Below, piece after piece: positions 6,882-10,228 of a stretch of 10,228 bases of DNA (positions within the stretch are counted from its first letter, which is position 1; every line of letters starts with the position of its first letter). Under the pieces are notes generated by a model that worked only from the letters and a program-made list of their open reading frames with translations, searched no databases and had not been told where the DNA came from. A program made the position numbers and the translations under genes. Source of the DNA: CAZIRO01 sp964541595 (GTDB lineage Bacteria > Acidobacteriota > HRBIN11); contig CAZIRO010000105.1 of assembly GCA_964541595.1 (NCBI GenBank), forward strand, positions 1 through 10,228, given 5' to 3'.

Positions 6882-7712
6882 TTACGGTGTCGAAGCGGCG
6901 GGTGCAACGATTAAAGTGACGGCCGTGCCGCGCGCGGCATTCATCTGACGTGCGGCATTGCCTGCGTTGATCGCGATCTCCAGATATCCGGCGCTCCCCA
7001 GATACACCACCGGCTGGCCACGGTCGACATCGCTGAATGTGCGCTGGAGCCCGGAAATGCGGTGTTGTTGCAGGATCACCTGACAGGGCCGGCGCAGGTC
7101 TTCACCGAGAAGGTCGATCAGGAATTCCCGGGAGAAGTTCGTGATCAGGTTGCCGAACCGGTCAATGTGCAACACGACACCCTGATACACGTTGGGGGCT
7201 TTCTGGCGGGGTTTGGGAAACTTGAGATGCACGTAATCGTCGATCAGTTGACCCATATGCGCAGGTTCAATCCCCCGGGCGAGCCAGGCGGCCACCGGTG
7301 CAAAGATGTCCCGACCGTGAAACGTCGCAGAGACTTCCGAACGAAAGAGGTGTTCCTCCGTCAGGTGGTATACCCGAAGATAGGGTTCCCGTTCGTATAC
7401 CAGCGAGAACACGCCGTTGTCCGGGCCGACGAAATAGTGCTGATCACCGACAACGAGCAGGGGACGCCGTGCGGACCCGACGCCGGGATCCACCACGACG
7501 ACGTGCACCGTCCACCGGGGGAAATAGGGGTACGCGGCAGCCAGCGTGAATGCGGCACCAACGATGTCCTGCGGCGGGATCAGGTGGGTCATATCCACCA
7601 CATGTGCATGCGGGCAGATCGAATAGATCACCCCCTTCATGGCGGCAACAAAATGGTCCTGTAACCCGAAATCCGTCAATAGTGTGATGATCGGTGGCCG
7701 TTCTTCCGCCAT
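6882..7712 (-). CDS. SAM hydroxide adenosyltransferase (DUF62; SAM-dependent chlorinase/fluorinase family)
   Basis: This 276-residue protein has the full DUF62 signature: ITLLTDFGLQDHFVAAMKG (9-27), VVDMTHLIPPQDI (38-50), VVVVDPGVGSARRPL (71-85), YFVGPDNGV (93-101), ATFHGRDIFAPVAA (129-142) and the C-terminal domain IDRFGNLITNF (183-193) with LEIAINAGNAA (244-254). Characterised bacterial and archaeal members cleave S-adenosylmethionine with water or hydroxide to adenosine and methionine, unlike the halogenating relatives FlA and SalL. The conserved Asp/Arg/His group expected for the hydroxide activity is present as Asp75, an Arg at 82/83 and His132, although I assign these only by motif. GAGG 7 bases before the ATG supports the start. 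It sits 37 bp behind the pseudokinase-TonB gene and 58 bp ahead of the glycosyltransferase fusion, probably in one operon. Physiological role of this family remains unclear. Confidence 0.92.
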   Translation of the reverse strand: MAEERPPIITLLTDFGLQDHFVAAMKGVIYSICPHAHVVDMTHLIPPQDIVGAAFTLAAAYPYFPRWTVHVVVVDPGVGSARRPLLVVGDQHYFVGPDNGVFSLVYEREPYLRVYHLTEEHLFRSEVSATFHGRDIFAPVAAWLARGIEPAHMGQLIDDYVHLKFPKPRQKAPNVYQGVVLHIDRFGNLITNFSREFLIDLLGEDLRRPCQVILQQHRISGLQRTFSDVDRGQPVVYLGSAGYLEIAINAGNAARQMNAARGTAVTLIVAPAASTP

Positions 7713-7749
7713 GGTTCTGCCTCGCCGAAATAAATATTTCCGAGCTGGT

Positions 7750-9906
7750 CTATCGCAACACGAACCGCAGCGTACGCGTAATCACCGCCCGTACGGGAAC
7801 ACCCTGATGTTTCGGTATGGTGTACCGGCAGCGCATCCAGGTGTTCCGGGCGATGTCTGCCGCCACATCGATTTTCGCCCGCAGGATTTGAACTTTGAGC
7901 GGGCGCCCGTCCGGTGCCAGGTAGATCTGACCGATGACCGTTTGTTCGCCGTAATTCCGGACGACAAATCGCAGCCGCGGATCCCGCACCACACAGGTAC
8001 CCCGGTAGCGAATGGGCTCATCCAGTTGCGGTTCGATGTAGAATTCCGGTTCCTGTAAAGGCGGTGCCGGCGGGGGAGCAGGCGCAGGGGGTGGTGCAGA
8101 TTCCGCCGGCGGTAACGTTTGTTCGGCCTCGGTTTCGGGTACAGCCGCCGGTGCGGGTTCCGCTACGGCCGATTCGGTCTGCGCGGTCGGGGGTTCTTCC
8201 GATGGGGCACTCGTGGGTTCCGCTACGGCCGCCGGAGTGGTTTCAGCGGCAGGAGGCGATTCTGGCAGTTCGGATTCGGATACGGGTGCCGGGGGAGCGG
8301 GGGGTTCGGACGTTGTGTCGGACGGCACGGGCGCGGACTCTGCTTCCGGTGCGGGTGGTGTCCGGGGTTGCGCGGACTCTACGGGTGGCGTGGTTGGCGG
8401 CGGGACAGGGGGTGTACGTTGCTGGAGTCGGCGTTCGAGTTCCCGGTTTTTCTGCACAAGCTCCCGCATCTGGGCCTGGAGTTGCCGGATCTGTTCCAGT
8501 TGCGCCCGCAGAACCTCGTCCTGTTCGGGCGTGGTCTGCACGGCCTGTTGCTGCTGTTCGATGATGTGCTGCAACCGCTGAATGGTGTTCTGCAGATGCG
8601 TGATCATCTGCTGGTTGCGCCGTAGTTCTGCCCGCAGGCGCTGGACCTCCGCCGGATTGGTTTGCGGCACCATTTGCGCAGGGGGTGTCGTACGCCGTTG
8701 CAGAAAAATGACAAACCCCGCGCCGAGAATGACAATGACCAGCGCAACGGCAATGGGAAGTGTGGGGAAACGACGCGATGGTGGACTTTCCGGTCGAGTG
8801 GCGTATACGGTCTCTTCCGCAGCCGGTAAGGGTTGCGTCGCCTGGGACTCTTCCAGCACGACCACTTCGGTTTCCTGGGACGGCGTAGCATCTTCGGATG
8901 CGATCATTGTCGGTGCTTCCGCGGGAACGGTGATAAACAGCGGGCTGTAATCCTGCTGCAAAAGAGAAGCATGGTACTTCTGTTCCTTGTCCGGATCATT
9001 GCGAAACAGGCTGTTCATGTAGAACGCCAGATTGAATGTGGTCGATTCGTATTCTCCCGAAAAGGCCTTCTCATCCAGAGGTTCTTTCAGTGCCCGAATA
9101 TCCCGGGGACGGCTGTCCGGGTGCGCATGCAACGCCTGCAGGAAGGGGATCTGCAGGTCCTCCGGCAGGTGAACGGTTTCGCCGGATCGCAGATGAATGC
9201 GTTGCTCGATGAGCCAGGACTGCACGTCCGGCGGCAGATCCCGGATGATCTGGTTCGTCAGGATGTCCAGAATGAGCAGCGCTGTGCTGTACAGGTCGGA
9301 AACCGTGGACCCGGCCGTTTCTCCCACACGCTGTTCGGGCGCCAGGTGAATACCGAGTTGGTCCCGCATATGCAGGGGAATCGGATGGTCACACACGGCC
9401 AGAGCAGGGGCGATCCCAGGCAAGATCAGGCAAATCTGGCCTTCGTAGGTGATGAATAGCTGTGTGGGCGTGAGCATCCCGTGAAATGCCGGATGGCCGT
9501 CCAGTTCGGTTTCATGCACCATCTGCAGGGCGGTGGTCAGTTGATTGGTCAATGCCAGTGCCTGATCGATACTGATCGGTAAATACTGATCCCGCGCGGC
9601 CTGCAGGACCTCGGGGAAGTTCTTCCCGGCGATTGGACGGAATACGAAATAGCGGGGCGTGTGTTGCAACTGCCAGCATTCCGGCAGGGCGATCATCGGA
9701 TCGGAGATGCGTTGCCGCAGGGTGTGCAACACCCGATCGAGTGTCGATACAAACTGGGGATCGTCCCAGGGGAGAACATCAGCGAGACGCACCCACCAGA
9801 CCACACGTTGTGGCTGACCGTCCGGGGCGTCGACGGCAATGTGTGCCGTGCCCCAGCCCCATTCGTAAATCGACTGGATGACCACATAGTGGTCCACACG
9901 TTCCAT
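7750..9906 (-). CDS. Pseudokinase - transmembrane - coiled coil - TonB-like C-terminal protein
   Basis: This 718-residue protein combines parts rarely seen together. Residues 1-275 follow a protein-kinase fold: a glycine-loop-like WGWGTAHIAVD (16-26), FHGMLTPTQLF (141-151) at the catalytic-loop position, LAPEQ (188-192) at the APE position, and SDLYSTALLILDILTN (203-218). Key catalytic residues are missing: HRD/HGN is HGML with no Asp, the loop Asn is Gln, DFG is LPG, and the beta-3 Lys appears to be Arg or Trp. It is therefore probably a pseudokinase. One membrane segment (383-402) is followed by a Gln/Glu/Arg-rich coiled coil (about 415-497), a Pro/Ala/Glu linker (498-620) and a TonB-type C-terminal fold with GQIYLAPDGRPLKVQILRA (659-677) and GVPVRAVI (702-709). 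Topology would place the kinase-like part in the cytoplasm and the TonB-like part in the periplasm. GAGGG lies 9 bases before the ATG. It heads the operon. Confidence 0.82.
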   Translation of the reverse strand: MERVDHYVVIQSIYEWGWGTAHIAVDAPDGQPQRVVWWVRLADVLPWDDPQFVSTLDRVLHTLRQRISDPMIALPECWQLQHTPRYFVFRPIAGKNFPEVLQAARDQYLPISIDQALALTNQLTTALQMVHETELDGHPAFHGMLTPTQLFITYEGQICLILPGIAPALAVCDHPIPLHMRDQLGIHLAPEQRVGETAGSTVSDLYSTALLILDILTNQIIRDLPPDVQSWLIEQRIHLRSGETVHLPEDLQIPFLQALHAHPDSRPRDIRALKEPLDEKAFSGEYESTTFNLAFYMNSLFRNDPDKEQKYHASLLQQDYSPLFITVPAEAPTMIASEDATPSQETEVVVLEESQATQPLPAAEETVYATRPESPPSRRFPTLPIAVALVIVILGAGFVIFLQRRTTPPAQMVPQTNPAEVQRLRAELRRNQQMITHLQNTIQRLQHIIEQQQQAVQTTPEQDEVLRAQLEQIRQLQAQMRELVQKNRELERRLQQRTPPVPPPTTPPVESAQPRTPPAPEAESAPVPSDTTSEPPAPPAPVSESELPESPPAAETTPAAVAEPTSAPSEEPPTAQTESAVAEPAPAAVPETEAEQTLPPAESAPPPAPAPPPAPPLQEPEFYIEPQLDEPIRYRGTCVVRDPRLRFVVRNYGEQTVIGQIYLAPDGRPLKVQILRAKIDVAADIARNTWMRCRYTIPKHQGVPVRAVITRTLRFVLR

Positions 9907-9939
9907 GGGTAAGTTCCCTCAAGGACATTGTGCGTCTTC

Positions 9940-10227
9940 TCAATGTACAGGATGGGTACCCCGATTTGCAAGTGTTTTTCTTTGGGATCGGGACAGGCCA
10001 TGGGACATGCGCACCACCGGATCCACCGGTGTGCCGGTGGCCACCGGTCTCCGGTCCCGGGTCCCAGGTGTCAGGTGGCAACGCATCCTGGGTGACGGGT
10101 TATCGCGGGGTCCATTGGGACATCCCCTGTCCCATTGCCTGTCCTGATCCCGGTGTCTGAGATCCGGTCGTAGTTCCACGATTTCCTCATCTGTAGCGGA
10201 AATCCGTAAATTCCACAGATCGTTGTC
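9940..10227 (-). CDS. Possible 3' end of an unknown gene running into repeat copy C
   Basis: From the right edge one - strand frame is open and begins DNDLWNLRISATDEEIVEL, which has the composition of a real protein rather than of the repeat. After about 25 residues the frame enters repeat copy C at 10151 and stays open across it to a TGA at 9940-9942, giving an Arg/Pro/Gly-rich tail of the kind that copy B also yields in the same phase. Only 95 codons are visible. The natural stop may have been lost when the element arrived, or the frame may be chance. I do not recognise the family. Confidence 0.3.
   Translation of the reverse strand, partial: DNDLWNLRISATDEEIVELRPDLRHRDQDRQWDRGCPNGPRDNPSPRMRCHLTPGTRDRRPVATGTPVDPVVRMSHGLSRSQRKTLANRGTHPVH
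9942..9971 (-). promoter_or_regulatory. Promoter candidate for the pseudokinase-TonB operon
   Basis: On the - strand TTGCAA (9966-9971) and TACATT (9942-9947) are 18 bases apart, each matching the sigma70 consensus at 4 of 6 positions. Transcription would start near 9935, about 30 bases before the ATG. The site fits between the gene and repeat copy C, whose edge is at 9984. Confidence 0.3.
9984..10151. repeat. Palindromic intergenic repeat element, copy C
   Basis: This is the best-preserved copy, 168 bp. Its 24-bp terminal inverted repeats (9984-10007 and 10128-10151) match at 22 of 24 positions; the left begins GGGATCGGGACAGG and the right ends CCTGTCCTGATCCC. The core hairpin CCACCGG-TGTG-CCGGTGG (10023-10040) is identical to that in copy B, and the right half aligns with copy A. 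A further short inverted segment CATTGGGACATCCCCTGTCCCATTG (10113-10137) sits next to the right end. There is no coding signal and no obvious flanking duplication. It lies upstream of the pseudokinase-TonB operon. Confidence 0.8.
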
Positions 10228-10228
10228 C

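Noticed and set aside
8064..8625. Glycine/aromatic-rich and Val/Arg-rich open frames on the + strand
   Set aside because: They are antisense reading of the Pro/Ala/Glu linker and coiled coil of the pseudokinase-TonB gene; composition follows from that.
1..10228. CRISPR array, tRNA or rRNA gene
   Set aside because: The three dispersed repeats are not regularly spaced and have internal symmetry of another kind; no cloverleaf or rRNA-like segment was seen on either strand.

Overview
The window comes from a draft assembly (ten Ns at 5314-5323) of a GC-rich, diderm (Gram-negative) bacterium. The evidence for an outer membrane is an exported DUF5916-type beta-barrel protein and a TonB-type C-terminal domain. 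These families, taken together, are common in the FCB group and related phyla (Rhodothermota, Gemmatimonadota, Chlorobi-like lineages). This is an inference, and nothing here fixes the genus.

Left to right. (1) Positions 2-85 hold the last 27 codons of atpG (F-type ATP synthase gamma subunit) on the + strand. (2) Positions 86-419 are non-coding: a palindromic repeat element (copy A) flanked by a 9-bp direct repeat, then two hairpins between convergent genes. (3) Positions 420-1627, - strand: a two-gene sulfur-transfer unit, a TusA-like small protein followed by a two-domain rhodanese. A near-perfect 20-bp-armed hairpin lies between them. (4) Positions 1628-2273: a divergent intergenic region with repeat copy B and a plausible promoter. 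(5) Positions 2274-4661, + strand: a secreted DUF5916 protein (CBM9-like domain plus outer-membrane barrel). (6) Positions 4752-9906, - strand: a three-gene, probably co-transcribed unit. In transcription order it encodes a pseudokinase/TonB-like membrane protein, a SAM hydroxide adenosyltransferase (DUF62), and an in-frame fusion of a family-4 glycosyltransferase with a nucleotidyltransferase-fold domain. The assembly gap falls inside the nucleotidyltransferase motif. (7) Positions 9907-10228: a promoter candidate, repeat copy C, and possibly the 3' end of another - strand gene.

The TusA-like protein and rhodanese plausibly hand persulfide sulfur to each other in the cytoplasm. The long operon combines a membrane protein that could link cytoplasm and periplasm, a SAM-hydrolysing enzyme and a glycan-modifying enzyme. 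No common pathway is evident, and co-transcription is inferred only from strand and spacing.

The most unusual items are the pseudokinase-coiled coil-TonB architecture, the GT4-nucleotidyltransferase fusion whose apparent frameshift is best explained by a gap one base too short, and a family of about 150-170-bp terminally inverted intergenic elements present three times in 10 kb.
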